Shown here one piece after another: positions 1 to 8,351 of a stretch of 64,000 nt of DNA. This DNA comes from Deltaproteobacteria bacterium (lineage in GTDB: Bacteria > Myxococcota_A > Polyangia > Polyangiales > JADJMO01). Below the pieces are notes generated by a model. It saw only the letters and a program-made list of their open reading frames with translations, was not told where the DNA came from and made no database searches. The stretch lies in contig JANYDK010000038.1 in assembly GCA_025363655.1 (NCBI GenBank), positions 31,219 to 95,218 on the forward strand, in the 5' to 3' direction. A program made the position numbers and the translations under genes. The first letter of the stretch is position 1. Each line of letters opens with the position of its first letter.

Positions 1-52
1 CTTTGGGGTCGTGGATGAGGACGTTCGTATCGAGGACGTAGTTCTTCTTCAC
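1..52 (-). CDS. PIN-domain/PhoH-family protein, N-terminal fragment
   Basis: Only the first 17 codons lie in the window, read on the minus strand from a GTG at 52-50. The translation is MKKNYVLDTNVLIHDPK. The Y-V-L-D-T-N-V-L-I-H-D-P pattern is the usual start of the two-domain PIN-PhoH proteins (YlaK-like): an N-terminal PIN ribonuclease-like domain, whose first acidic metal ligand is the Asp of LDTN, and then a PhoH P-loop ATPase domain. A stand-alone PIN toxin can begin similarly, but the HDP ending is more typical of PhoH2. The rest of the gene lies beyond position 1, so the ATPase domain cannot be confirmed. Confidence 0.6.
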   Translation of the reverse strand, partial: MKKNYVLDTNVLIHDPK

Positions 53-428
53 CGCTAGTGAGCTCCCCGCGAGGACACACGAACCGGACGGGCAATCGCT
101 GCCCCCCGCAACATCCGGTTTCGTTATCGCAGATTCCGGCCGCTGCCTACCGCCAGCGGGCGATTCGATGACTGCTCAGCATGTTTTCGCAAAGGATGCC
201 TCCGGCACCTTTGCCGAGCCGGTCGATCTCGCTCCGCTCGGTCGCCGTCTCAGCGTTCGGGCTCGGCCGAGCTCGCCTGATCGAGGCTGCGAACGGGCGC
301 ATTGCAAGGCTTTCGCTCGCCGCACCCGAGGGCGACGAGCGAGCAGCCGAGACCGAGGGCAGCGAGGACGATCGGGAGAATCAGCCGAGGGAGACGCACC
401 CGGCGAGCATATCAGGCCTTTGCGAGGC
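53..428. other. Intergenic spacer with one dispersed-repeat copy
   Basis: This 376-base spacer separates the 3' end of typA from the 5' end of the PhoH-like gene, both on the minus strand. A reading frame of about 100 codons crosses it on the minus strand, but it overlaps the typA 3' end and has Arg/Pro/Ser-rich composition with no domain, so I do not call it. The only structure I see is the repeat copy at 183-247. The promoter of the PhoH-like gene should lie in 53-180, but I cannot place its boxes. Confidence 0.5.
183..247 (-). repeat. Diverged copy of the 73-bp dispersed repeat
   Basis: Read on the minus strand, this stretch contains ACCGAGCGGAGCGAGAT and GACCGG, then a CAAAG-TGC block, and ends TTTGCGAAAA. 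It aligns along about 65 bases with the tandem 73-bp unit at 54442-54602, with scattered substitutions and one small gap. Both copies sit just past or between gene ends, outside coding sequence, and read in the same direction as the gene they follow. This is an interspersed non-coding element; its function is unknown. Confidence 0.7.
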
Positions 429-2306
429 TCAGGCTTCGGCTTCGCCCGCGACGCCCTGACGCTCTTCGATGGCATCTTCACGGCGCGGACGGCGGTTGCA
501 CTGGAGGATGATCTTGCGGACGCGGACCGCGTCGGGGGTGACCTCGACCAGCTCGTCGGCGTCGATCCACTCCATCGCGGTCTCGATGTTGAGCGTCTTC
601 GGCACCGCCAGCATGACGTTCTCGTCCTTGCCGTGGTTACGGACGTTGGTCAGCTTCTTCTCGCGGATGGCGTTGACGTCGGTGTCGTTCGGCCGATTGT
701 GCTCGCCGATGATCATGCCTTCGTAGACGTCGGCGCCGGGGCTGAGGAAGAACCCGCCGCGCGCTTGCAGATGGTGCAAGGCGTACGGCGTGGTGACGCC
801 GGCGCGATCGGAGACGATGGCGCCGCAGGGGCGCTTCATCATAGGACCGCCCCAGGGCTCCCAACCTTCGAACTGGGTGTTGAGGAGGCCGGTGCCACGC
901 GTCGAGGTGAGGAACTCGCCGCGGAAGCCGATGAGGCCACGCGAGGGGACGCGGAATTCGAGGCGCGCGCGCCCAAAGCCCGGGTTCGCCATCTTCACCA
1001 TGCGACCACGGCGCTGGCCGAGGCGATCGGTGACGGTGCCGATGAAGCTCTCGGGGACGTCGACGACGACGAGCTCGAGCGGTTCGCACATCTGGCCGTC
1101 GACCTCCTTGGTGACGACCTCGGGGTTCGACATCTGCACTTCGTAGCCTTCGCGGCGCATCGTCTCGACGAGGATCGCGAGCTGCAATTCGCCGCGGCCG
1201 AAGACGCTGAAGGTGTCGGGGCTGTCGGTCTCCTCGACGCGGATCGCGAGGTTTCGGCGCGTCTCTTTCTGGAGGCGCTCGCGGAGGTGACGCGACGTCA
1301 GGTACTTCGAGGTCTTGCTCTTGCCGGCGAACGGCGAGGTGTTGACGCCGATGCGAATTTTCAGCGTCGGCTCTTCGACGTGGATGCGCGCGAGCGGCTC
1401 GATGACCTCACCGACGGCGCCCGGGATGCCGATCGTGTCGCCGATGTAGACGTCCTCGATGCCGGCGATGGCGACGATCTCGCCCGCCTCGGCCACTTGG
1501 ATGGTGGTGCGCTTCATCCCTTCGAAGGCCGAGAGGACCTTGATGGTGCCCTTGAAGAGGCCCTTTTGCCCGACGATGTGGACGGCGTCGCCCGAGCGGA
1601 TCGTCCCTTGGACGATTCGGCCGATGGCGAGCTTGCCCACGTACTCGTCGTGATCGAGGTTGGAGACGAGGATGCGGAGCGGCGCGTCCTTGTCGCCTTC
1701 GGGCTGCTTGATCTTGTCGAGGATGGTCTCGAAGAGGGGACCGAGATCTTTTGCCTCGTCGGCGAGCTCACGCTTGGCGAGCCCGAGCTTGCCGATGGCG
1801 TAGAGCACCGGGAAGTCGGCCTGCATGTCGTTGGCTTCGAGGTCGCAGAAGAGGTCGAAGACCTCGGAGACGACGTCCTCGGCGCGCGCGTCCTGGCGGT
1901 CGATCTTGTTGATCACCGCGATGACCGGGAAGCCGCGCTCGAGGCACTTGCGAAGGACGAAGCGCGTCTGCGGGAGCGGCCCCTCGGCGGCGTCGACGAG
2001 GAGCAGCGCTCCGTCGGCCATCGAAAGAATGCGCTCGACCTCACCACCGAAGTCGGCGTGGCCCGGCGTGTCGATGATGTTGATTTTCACCTCTTCGCCG
2101 CGAACTCGGCCCCAGCGGACGCGGGTGTTCTTGGCGAGGATGGTGATGCCGCGCTCCTTCTCGAGATCGTTCGAGTCCATGATGCGCTCGGCGACCTGCT
2201 CGTTTTCACGGAAGACGCCGCTCTGTTTGAGCATGGCGTCGACGAGGGTGGTCTTGCCGTGGTCGACGTGCGCGACGATGGCGATGTTTCGGAGCTTCTG
2301 GGCCAT
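429..2306 (-). CDS. typA: Translational GTPase TypA/BipA
   Basis: This is a ribosome-binding translational GTPase of the EF-G family, involved in stress adaptation and 50S subunit assembly. The 625-residue protein starts [20 protein letters not shown]. The G1 loop (AHVDHGKT), switch-II/G3 (DTPGHADF) and G4 (NKIDR) are all intact. An EF-Tu-like domain 2, an EF-G-like domain V and the TypA-specific C-terminal domain follow ([11 protein letters not shown] and KKLTNVR are typical). The ATG at 2306 is preferred over an upstream in-frame start at 2360, because the family begins just before the KLRNIAI segment. The length is slightly above the usual 605-615 residues owing to a charged C-terminal tail. 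It is probably its own unit, with 93 bases separating it from the lipoprotein gene upstream. Confidence 0.97.
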   Translation of the reverse strand: MAQKLRNIAIVAHVDHGKTTLVDAMLKQSGVFRENEQVAERIMDSNDLEKERGITILAKNTRVRWGRVRGEEVKINIIDTPGHADFGGEVERILSMADGALLLVDAAEGPLPQTRFVLRKCLERGFPVIAVINKIDRQDARAEDVVSEVFDLFCDLEANDMQADFPVLYAIGKLGLAKRELADEAKDLGPLFETILDKIKQPEGDKDAPLRILVSNLDHDEYVGKLAIGRIVQGTIRSGDAVHIVGQKGLFKGTIKVLSAFEGMKRTTIQVAEAGEIVAIAGIEDVYIGDTIGIPGAVGEVIEPLARIHVEEPTLKIRIGVNTSPFAGKSKTSKYLTSRHLRERLQKETRRNLAIRVEETDSPDTFSVFGRGELQLAILVETMRREGYEVQMSNPEVVTKEVDGQMCEPLELVVVDVPESFIGTVTDRLGQRRGRMVKMANPGFGRARLEFRVPSRGLIGFRGEFLTSTRGTGLLNTQFEGWEPWGGPMMKRPCGAIVSDRAGVTTPYALHHLQARGGFFLSPGADVYEGMIIGEHNRPNDTDVNAIREKKLTNVRNHGKDENVMLAVPKTLNIETAMEWIDADELVEVTPDAVRVRKIILQCNRRPRREDAIEERQGVAGEAEA

Positions 2307-2399
2307 GGGGGCGCGGCGAACTAGCACGGCGCGCGGGCTCGCGCCATGTCTGTCTCCCAACCCGTCGATCCACGCGACGGATCGCCATGCGGATCGCGC

Positions 2400-3605
2400 C
2401 TACTTGCAGAACCCGTCGATGCAGACCTTGCCCGTGGCGCACGCCTTGGGAGGTGTGGTGGTCGGATCGCAGTCCGTACCGAGGTTGGTCGACGAACCAC
2501 AAACGTCGTGAGCGCCCGACGAGGTCGTCACCGACTTGCAGACCGGGAACTTGTCGGCCTTGGCGCAAGTGGTCGTATCGGTCGAACCGGTGCAAGCGAG
2601 GTAGCAGTTGTGGTGGAGGCAGATGGAGCCGGTGGCGCAGAGGTCCTGCACGCCGTCTTTGGTGCCGTCCTTGTCACAGAAGAAGCTCGGCTGATCGTTG
2701 GGGACGCAGCCGCCCGCGACGCAGACGAGGCCCGGACGACAGGAGCCGTCGGTCGCGCACTTGTCGACGCAGTGGGTAGCCACGCACTTCGCGGTGCTCG
2801 AGCAACTCGCACCGCCATCGGTGCCCGCGTCTCCGCCCGTAGCGCCGCAGGCCGAGGCCCCGCCGACGCAGGTGCCGGACTTGGTGTCGCAGGTGTAGCC
2901 GGACGCGCAGCCGCTCGTGGCCGTGCACTTGGCGATGCAACGACCATCGACGCACGACTTGCCGTCGAGGCATTGCGTCGAGTCGGTGCAGAGATCTTTC
3001 GCAGCCTTGCAGAGGCCGCCGAGACATAGCGATCCGGCGCCGGTCTTCGCCGTGCAGTCGCCGTCGGCCGCGCACGCGTTGGGATCGGTCGAGGTGCAGA
3101 CCTTCCCGCCCGCACCATCGTCGGCGCACTTGTAGCCGCTGATGCAGCCCGTGGTCGTGCAGTCGATGACGGGCGGCTTGGTGTCGGCGCTGTCGGCGGT
3201 GTCGGAGCCAGCGTCGCTCGAGGTATCGGGGCCGGCATCGGCCGACGAACAGGTGTAGACGCCGCCACCGGCGTTCGTACACGTCTGCCCCGTCGAACAA
3301 GCCCGCTCGGCGCTGCGACAGTCATACGGGAGGCACTGGTAGCGCCCCGTCGTGACCGAGGAGCAGACGTAGCCGGAGGGACAGCCTGGGTCGCAACCGT
3401 CGGTCGGTACGCCGGTGTCGACCTCGGCGGTCGGCTGGGGCCCGACGCAGTTCGGGTCTTGGGCGCAGCTGTCGGCCGAGTAGATGGGGCAGCCGGACAC
3501 CGCGACGACGGAGGCCGAGACGAGCCCGATCGCGGTGAGCAGCGGGAAAAGGCGGCTCGACCTGCGAGAAGCTGAGGTGGACGGGCGCTGGGACACCGGG
3601 GACAT
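2400..3605 (-). CDS. Cys-rich surface lipoprotein
   Basis: A 401-residue predicted lipoprotein. The signal sequence ends in the lipobox VSGC, with Cys39 as the lipidation site. After it come about ten short cysteine-rich blocks of the form C-x(4-6)-C-VDGRC, resembling Dickkopf/EGF-like Cys-rich modules, with an Asp/Thr/Ser/Ala-rich linker near residue 115. Proteins of this design are frequent in myxobacterial genomes and are thought to be displayed at the cell surface; the ligand is unknown. The ATG at 3605 is chosen because AGGGAGG lies 5-11 bases upstream, whereas the in-frame extension to 3905 has no signal-like N-terminus. It shares a 394-base divergent spacer with the zinc-ribbon protein gene. 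Confidence 0.85.
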   Translation of the reverse strand: MSPVSQRPSTSASRRSSRLFPLLTAIGLVSASVVAVSGCPIYSADSCAQDPNCVGPQPTAEVDTGVPTDGCDPGCPSGYVCSSVTTGRYQCLPYDCRSAERACSTGQTCTNAGGGVYTCSSADAGPDTSSDAGSDTADSADTKPPVIDCTTTGCISGYKCADDGAGGKVCTSTDPNACAADGDCTAKTGAGSLCLGGLCKAAKDLCTDSTQCLDGKSCVDGRCIAKCTATSGCASGYTCDTKSGTCVGGASACGATGGDAGTDGGASCSSTAKCVATHCVDKCATDGSCRPGLVCVAGGCVPNDQPSFFCDKDGTKDGVQDLCATGSICLHHNCYLACTGSTDTTTCAKADKFPVCKSVTTSSGAHDVCGSSTNLGTDCDPTTTPPKACATGKVCIDGFCK

Positions 3606-3999
3606 CGGGGAACCTCCCTGCCGAACGGACGAGGGCAACGACGGCAACGACGGCAATCGAAACAGACCGCGTCCAGCTGCTGCTGCGACGACTGGTACGA
3701 AGGCTAGCAACCGATGTGCCTTCGTTCCAGCGAACCGGGAACACAGACGTCCGTCGCCTGATTCCGGGAATCGACCGACTGCGGAGAACGAGGGCGTATC
3801 CAGGCCTTCACACCACCACGGACCGCCGTGCCCGGTGGGCGAGGGTCGGCCGGTCGCCTCCCGGCAAGTCCACGTTCGACGCATCTTGGCGGAATCGTTC
3901 CCCACTTCGGTGGCGTGTGTTAGCTTTTGCGACGATCATTCCCGCGGAGCCGCGTGGCTTCAACGAGCCGCGGCACCCCTGGAAGAGCCTCGCCCCGCG
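3606..3999. promoter_or_regulatory. Divergent intergenic region
   Basis: This 394-base region lies between the oppositely transcribed Cys-rich lipoprotein and zinc-ribbon/TPR genes, so it should carry both promoters. At 3634-3656 there is a short in-tandem GGCAACGAC-type repeat, about 2.5 units of 9 bases, in the leader of the lipoprotein gene. I see no convincing -35/-10 pair, no sigma-54 box and no small gene. Confidence 0.45.
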
Positions 4000-6426
4000 A
4001 TGGACGTCACCTGCCCCCGCTGCCAGACCGACTACGAGTTCGACGACGCGCTCGTCTCGGAGCGTGGCACGACGGTCAAGTGCACCAATTGCGGGCACCA
4101 GTTCCGCGTCTTCCGTCCGCGAGTCTCGCAGACCGGCGTGCCCACCGCGCAGGTGGCCGAGCTGTGGCGCATCGAGCGTCGCGAGGGCGAGCCTCTGGAG
4201 CTGCGCAGCCTCGTCGAGCTCCAACGCGCCATCCGCGCCGGTCGAATCTCGCGCCAGGACATGCTCCGTCGAGGTGACGGTCCGCTCCGTCGCGTCGGTG
4301 ACATTCCCGAGCTCGAACCCTTCTTTCCCGCGGGTCGCGGCGGTCCGCAGTCCCAGCACACGCTGCCTTTGCCCAGCCTCGGCAACGTCGTCCAACAACA
4401 ACAACAGTCCCCGCAAACGGGGCCGAGGGTGCCAGCCCATACGCCAGCGTATGGACGCAGCGGGGGTGGCTCGGGGACGCTTCGGCCAGGTCCGCCGCCA
4501 CGCACGAACGAGCCCTCGAATCCCGGGCATCGGAGCAACCCGCCGACGCCGACCAACCTACGGACGCCGCTCGGTCTCTCTCCCTATGTTCCCGCGCAAC
4601 ACGCGCCGACACCGGCGCCGGTACACGACCCGCACGACAACGTCGATCCGCCGACGCTGCCGATGCAGCAGATGTCCGCCACCGAGGCCGCCGCTCGTCT
4701 CGCCGCCATCGAACGCGAAGCACGCGAGGCGCGCGAAGTACGTGAACGCGAAGCACGTGAACGTGAGGCGAGCGAGCCCGGTCGTCGGATGACGCCGCCA
4801 CCGCGCAATACACCGCTTCCACCGCCACGGCCGCCTCCGCCTCATCGCAGCGATGCGCCGCCAGGCCGAGACGAACGCGTCTCGCTCTCCCAGCTCGCCT
4901 CCGAGCTCCCGGGTGCACGACCCGACCCTGCTGCGCTGCGTGCACCGTCCCTCGACGAGCCCGAGCCGCCGACGCAGAGGCGTGACCCAACGGGGGGACG
5001 ACTGCTCGCGAATTCGACTTCGACCGGGAATGGCCGCGAGGGCTCGCGCGAAGAGCTCTACGAATCTCTCTTTCCGCCCTCGAACCACAAGAAGAGCGGT
5101 GGCGCCGGCAAGTGGATCGTCGCGTTGCTCGTCGTCGGTGGGCTCGTCGCTGCCGGCGCGACGGTGGGTCGGCCGTACATCATGAAGTTGGTCGCTGGCA
5201 GCCCGCCCAGCTCGGCGTCGAGCGCGCCAGCACCGACGTCGTCGCCCAGGCTGCAAGACGCCGTCGCAGCGGGCGATCGCGCGCGCACCGAAGGCGATTT
5301 CGTCGCCGCACGCGAGGCCTATCTCCGCGCCACGGTCATCGACGAGAAATCGATGGCTGCTTGGGACGGCTTCTGCGCAGCCGAGACCGAGCTCGCGATC
5401 GCGCACTGGATCGCCTCGCTCATCACCGGCTCGTCGCTCGAACGCGATCAAGCCGCGAGCCTCGGCGGATCGGCGGCGCGCACCTGTGCACGTTGGGTCG
5501 AGCTCATGCGCGCGACCGAAGACGGCACGAAGAAGGCCTCCGACGACCTCCGCTCGGCCCGTGCCCTCGCAGCGCAAGGCGACGCGGCAGGCGTTCGTCT
5601 CTATCTCCCGACGCACGCCGGCGACGCCACGTTGACGGCGATGGTGACGCTCGTCGATGCCTCCAAACAGGACACCAAGGCCGTCGAAGCTGCCGCCAAA
5701 CAGGTCGCGCCGCAGCTGGGAAAGGTGGCGCTGACGTCGCTCTCGACGCCGGCCGATCTCGCTGTCGCTGCCTACGTCGCCGCTGTCGGCGGACCGCCCC
5801 ATCGCGCGCAAGACGTCATCGACGAGCTGGTGAAACGAGCCCCGAAGCACCTGCTGCTCGACACGCTGAAGCAGCTCGTCTCCGGCGGACCGATCGACGC
5901 CGGTCCGCTCCCCCTGCCCTCTACTTCAGTCACGCCCTTTCCGAGCACGACGTCGACCAAGCTCGCCTCCGGTGACCCGACCGGCGCGCCGACGCCGAAG
6001 GGAACGACGACCGGCCCCGGCATTCCTTCCGGCGACTACCGCGACTTCGACAAGAAGGGCCACGAGGCGCTCGCCGGTGGTGACGCGAGCAAGGCCGAGA
6101 CGTACTTCCGCGCGGCGCTGGCGCAACAGCCGGGCGACGTCGATGCGCTCTTCGGGCTCGGTCAAATCGAACGTTCGCGCGGCAATCACGTGGGCGCCAT
6201 CGGCTACTTCAAGCAGGTGCTCGAGCACTCGCCGGGGTTCGGGCCGGCGCGCCTCGCGCTCGCCGACGAGCAATGGGCGACGGGCGCGCAGGGCGAGGCC
6301 GTCACCAACTACAAGGCCTACCTCGAGCAGGTGCCGACGGGCTCCGGCGCCGACCGCGCGCGCGCACGCACCGGACAAACCGAAGGCACCACCACCAAAC
6401 CGCCGGACCCTGCGCCGACCGAGTGA
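4000..6426 (+). CDS. MJ0042-type zinc-ribbon and TPR membrane protein
   Basis: An 808-residue protein. Residues 1-38 form an MJ0042-type zinc ribbon (CPRC near residue 5, CTNCGHQF near residue 29). Residues about 45-110 form a small GYF-like/DUF4339-like module (LWRIERREGEPLELRS). A long Pro/Arg/Glu-rich low-complexity region follows, with one transmembrane helix at about 368-388 (WIVALLVVGGLVAAGATV). The C-terminal half is a repeat region with clear TPRs at about 680-790. The N-terminal ribbon is therefore cytoplasmic and the TPR part probably periplasmic. The start is placed at the ATG just before the ribbon. The gene is followed after 2 bases by sppA, suggesting an operon. The molecular role is unknown. 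Confidence 0.85.
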   Translation: MDVTCPRCQTDYEFDDALVSERGTTVKCTNCGHQFRVFRPRVSQTGVPTAQVAELWRIERREGEPLELRSLVELQRAIRAGRISRQDMLRRGDGPLRRVGDIPELEPFFPAGRGGPQSQHTLPLPSLGNVVQQQQQSPQTGPRVPAHTPAYGRSGGGSGTLRPGPPPRTNEPSNPGHRSNPPTPTNLRTPLGLSPYVPAQHAPTPAPVHDPHDNVDPPTLPMQQMSATEAAARLAAIEREAREAREVREREAREREASEPGRRMTPPPRNTPLPPPRPPPPHRSDAPPGRDERVSLSQLASELPGARPDPAALRAPSLDEPEPPTQRRDPTGGRLLANSTSTGNGREGSREELYESLFPPSNHKKSGGAGKWIVALLVVGGLVAAGATVGRPYIMKLVAGSPPSSASSAPAPTSSPRLQDAVAAGDRARTEGDFVAAREAYLRATVIDEKSMAAWDGFCAAETELAIAHWIASLITGSSLERDQAASLGGSAARTCARWVELMRATEDGTKKASDDLRSARALAAQGDAAGVRLYLPTHAGDATLTAMVTLVDASKQDTKAVEAAAKQVAPQLGKVALTSLSTPADLAVAAYVAAVGGPPHRAQDVIDELVKRAPKHLLLDTLKQLVSGGPIDAGPLPLPSTSVTPFPSTTSTKLASGDPTGAPTPKGTTTGPGIPSGDYRDFDKKGHEALAGGDASKAETYFRAALAQQPGDVDALFGLGQIERSRGNHVGAIGYFKQVLEHSPGFGPARLALADEQWATGAQGEAVTNYKAYLEQVPTGSGADRARARTGQTEGTTTKPPDPAPTE

Positions 6427-6428
6427 AC

Positions 6429-8240
6429 ATGCAACTTCGACGACGTCGATTCGGCTCGCGCGGGGGGCTCGTCGCGCTCGGCCTTGCGAGCCTCGCCGGT
6501 CTCGCGAGCCTGACGACGATGGGCTGTCGTGGTCGTCCGCGCGCTTGGGAAGTGCCGGTCGGCTCGGACAAGCCGCGCGAACGCGGCGCCGTGATCCTCG
6601 AGCTCGATCTCGCGGCCGGCGCGCCCGAGCGCTCGAAGTCCGGATTTCTCACGCTCCCTTCGCATCACACCTTCGACGTCCTCGTCGCCGCGCTCCACCA
6701 GGCGCTCGACCGCAAAGACGTGCTTGGCGTCTTCGTCTCGTTCGGCGGCGCGGGGCTCGGCTGGGCACGCGCACACGAGCTCGGCGATGGTCTTCGCGCG
6801 CTGCGTGACAAGGGCATCCCCGTCGTCTGTCACGCCGATGCGTGGGAGAACACTGCCTACGCCGCGGCCGCGCGTGGTTGCGACGTCATCGCGATGAGCC
6901 CGGCCGGCGAGGTCGAGGCGACCGGGCCGGCGTCGTCGCTGCCATACGCGCGCGAATTCCTCGAAGACAAGCTGCACGCGCAGGTCGACATCCTCCAGGT
7001 CGGCAAGTTCAAGGGCGCTGCCGAACCCCTGACGCGCGACGGACCGAGCGAAGAATATCGCGCGTCGATCGAGCGCGCGCTCAAAGCGCTCCGTGAAGCC
7101 GACGTGCAATCGCTCACGGCGCGTGGCGTCGAAGCGTCGATCGGCGAAGGACCGTTCGCGGGGGACGAGGCGACGAAGCACCATCTCGTCGACTCGCTCG
7201 GCGATCGCAACGCGGCACGCGAGCTCTTGAAGCAGCGCGCTGGCAACGCGCCCATCGACGTCATTTACGGTCCCAGCTCGGAAGCCGGTGGCAAGGGCTT
7301 GAGCGAGCTGGTCAAGATGCTCGCCCCGCGCGATGCCGAGGCTGCAGCTCAGCCGCACGTGGCACTCGTACGTCTCGAAGGCGAAATCGCGCTCGGGGGT
7401 GAAGGCGGCATCCTCGGTGGCCCGGCAGGCATCGTCGCGAGGCAGGTCGTCGCCGACGCGCACCGGCTGGCGAAAGATCCGAACGTCAAGGCCGTGGTGC
7501 TGCGCATCGATTCGCCCGGAGGGAGCGCGCTCGGCTCCGATTTGGCGTGGATCGCCGTGCACGAGTTGGAGAAAGAGAAGCCGGTGATCGTCTCCATCGG
7601 CGAGATGGCGGCCTCGGGCGGCTACTACATCGCCAGCGCCGGCACCTCGATTTTCGCCCAACCCGAGTCCATCGTCGGCTCGATCGGCGTGGTCGGTGGC
7701 AAGGTGTCGTTCGGCGGTACGTTGGCGATGGTCGGCGTTCATACGGCGTCGTTCGGCGATCCGCGCGCAGTGCAGCTCGGGAGCCTTTTCGAGCCGTGGG
7801 ACGACGCCACTCGGGCGCGCCTCCTCGGCACGATGAACACCATCTACGCACTCTTCCTCGATCGCGTCGCGGAAGGGCGAAAGAAGCCGAAAGAGACCTT
7901 CACCGACGCGGTCGAGGGTCGCGTGTTCGGTGGGCTCGACGCCAAAGAGCTCGGGCTCGTCGACGAGATCGGTGGCCTCGGCGTCGCCCTCGCTGCGGCA
8001 AAGCGCGCTGGGCACCTCCCCGAGAGCGCACCCGTCGTCACCGATGGTGGCACCGAAGGCATCCTCGACTTGCTCGGCGACGCGACGGAAGCACGCGCGC
8101 TCGACACCGCCCTCGGACCGATCCCGGCAGGTGCGGCGCCCGAGCTCGTCGCCCTTCGACGCTGGCTCCTCACCTTCGTCGAGGTGACGCGCGGTGGCCG
8201 CGTGGCGGCGATGCTCCCCTGGCCCCTACTCGTGCGGTAG
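6429..8240 (+). CDS. sppA: Signal peptide peptidase SppA, 67K type, lipidated
   Basis: A membrane-bound S49-family serine protease that degrades cleaved signal peptides. It has 603 residues with two tandem S49 domains, as in the long E. coli-type enzyme. The expected Ser/Lys dyad is visible: Lys195 in VGKFKGAAEP in the first half and Ser396 in GEMAASGGYYIA in the second. Unusually, the N-terminus looks like a lipoprotein signal (SLTTMGC, Cys33) rather than a plain membrane anchor. The ATG at 6429 lies 2 bases after the preceding stop; an in-frame GTG at 6423 overlaps that stop and is an alternative. Translation is probably coupled to the TPR membrane protein upstream. Confidence 0.93.
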   Translation: MQLRRRRFGSRGGLVALGLASLAGLASLTTMGCRGRPRAWEVPVGSDKPRERGAVILELDLAAGAPERSKSGFLTLPSHHTFDVLVAALHQALDRKDVLGVFVSFGGAGLGWARAHELGDGLRALRDKGIPVVCHADAWENTAYAAAARGCDVIAMSPAGEVEATGPASSLPYAREFLEDKLHAQVDILQVGKFKGAAEPLTRDGPSEEYRASIERALKALREADVQSLTARGVEASIGEGPFAGDEATKHHLVDSLGDRNAARELLKQRAGNAPIDVIYGPSSEAGGKGLSELVKMLAPRDAEAAAQPHVALVRLEGEIALGGEGGILGGPAGIVARQVVADAHRLAKDPNVKAVVLRIDSPGGSALGSDLAWIAVHELEKEKPVIVSIGEMAASGGYYIASAGTSIFAQPESIVGSIGVVGGKVSFGGTLAMVGVHTASFGDPRAVQLGSLFEPWDDATRARLLGTMNTIYALFLDRVAEGRKKPKETFTDAVEGRVFGGLDAKELGLVDEIGGLGVALAAAKRAGHLPESAPVVTDGGTEGILDLLGDATEARALDTALGPIPAGAAPELVALRRWLLTFVEVTRGGRVAAMLPWPLLVR

Positions 8241-8351
8241 CTGATGCGGTCGCTGGTGCGATAGCGCAAGCCAAGAAAATCCGCGCAGATCTGCCAAGCT
8301 TCGGTACTCTCGTCCTGCGCGTTTTCCACGACGTTCGCCCGCCGATCGAAC

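Noticed and set aside
176..481. Minus-strand frame of 101 codons downstream of typA
   Set aside because: Overlaps the typA 3' end in another frame, is Arg/Pro/Ser-rich with no domain, and runs through the dispersed repeat copy.
168..2324. A 718-codon plus-strand frame opposite typA
   Set aside because: The minus strand encodes a textbook TypA GTPase with all G motifs; the plus frame has no recognisable domain and is a shadow.
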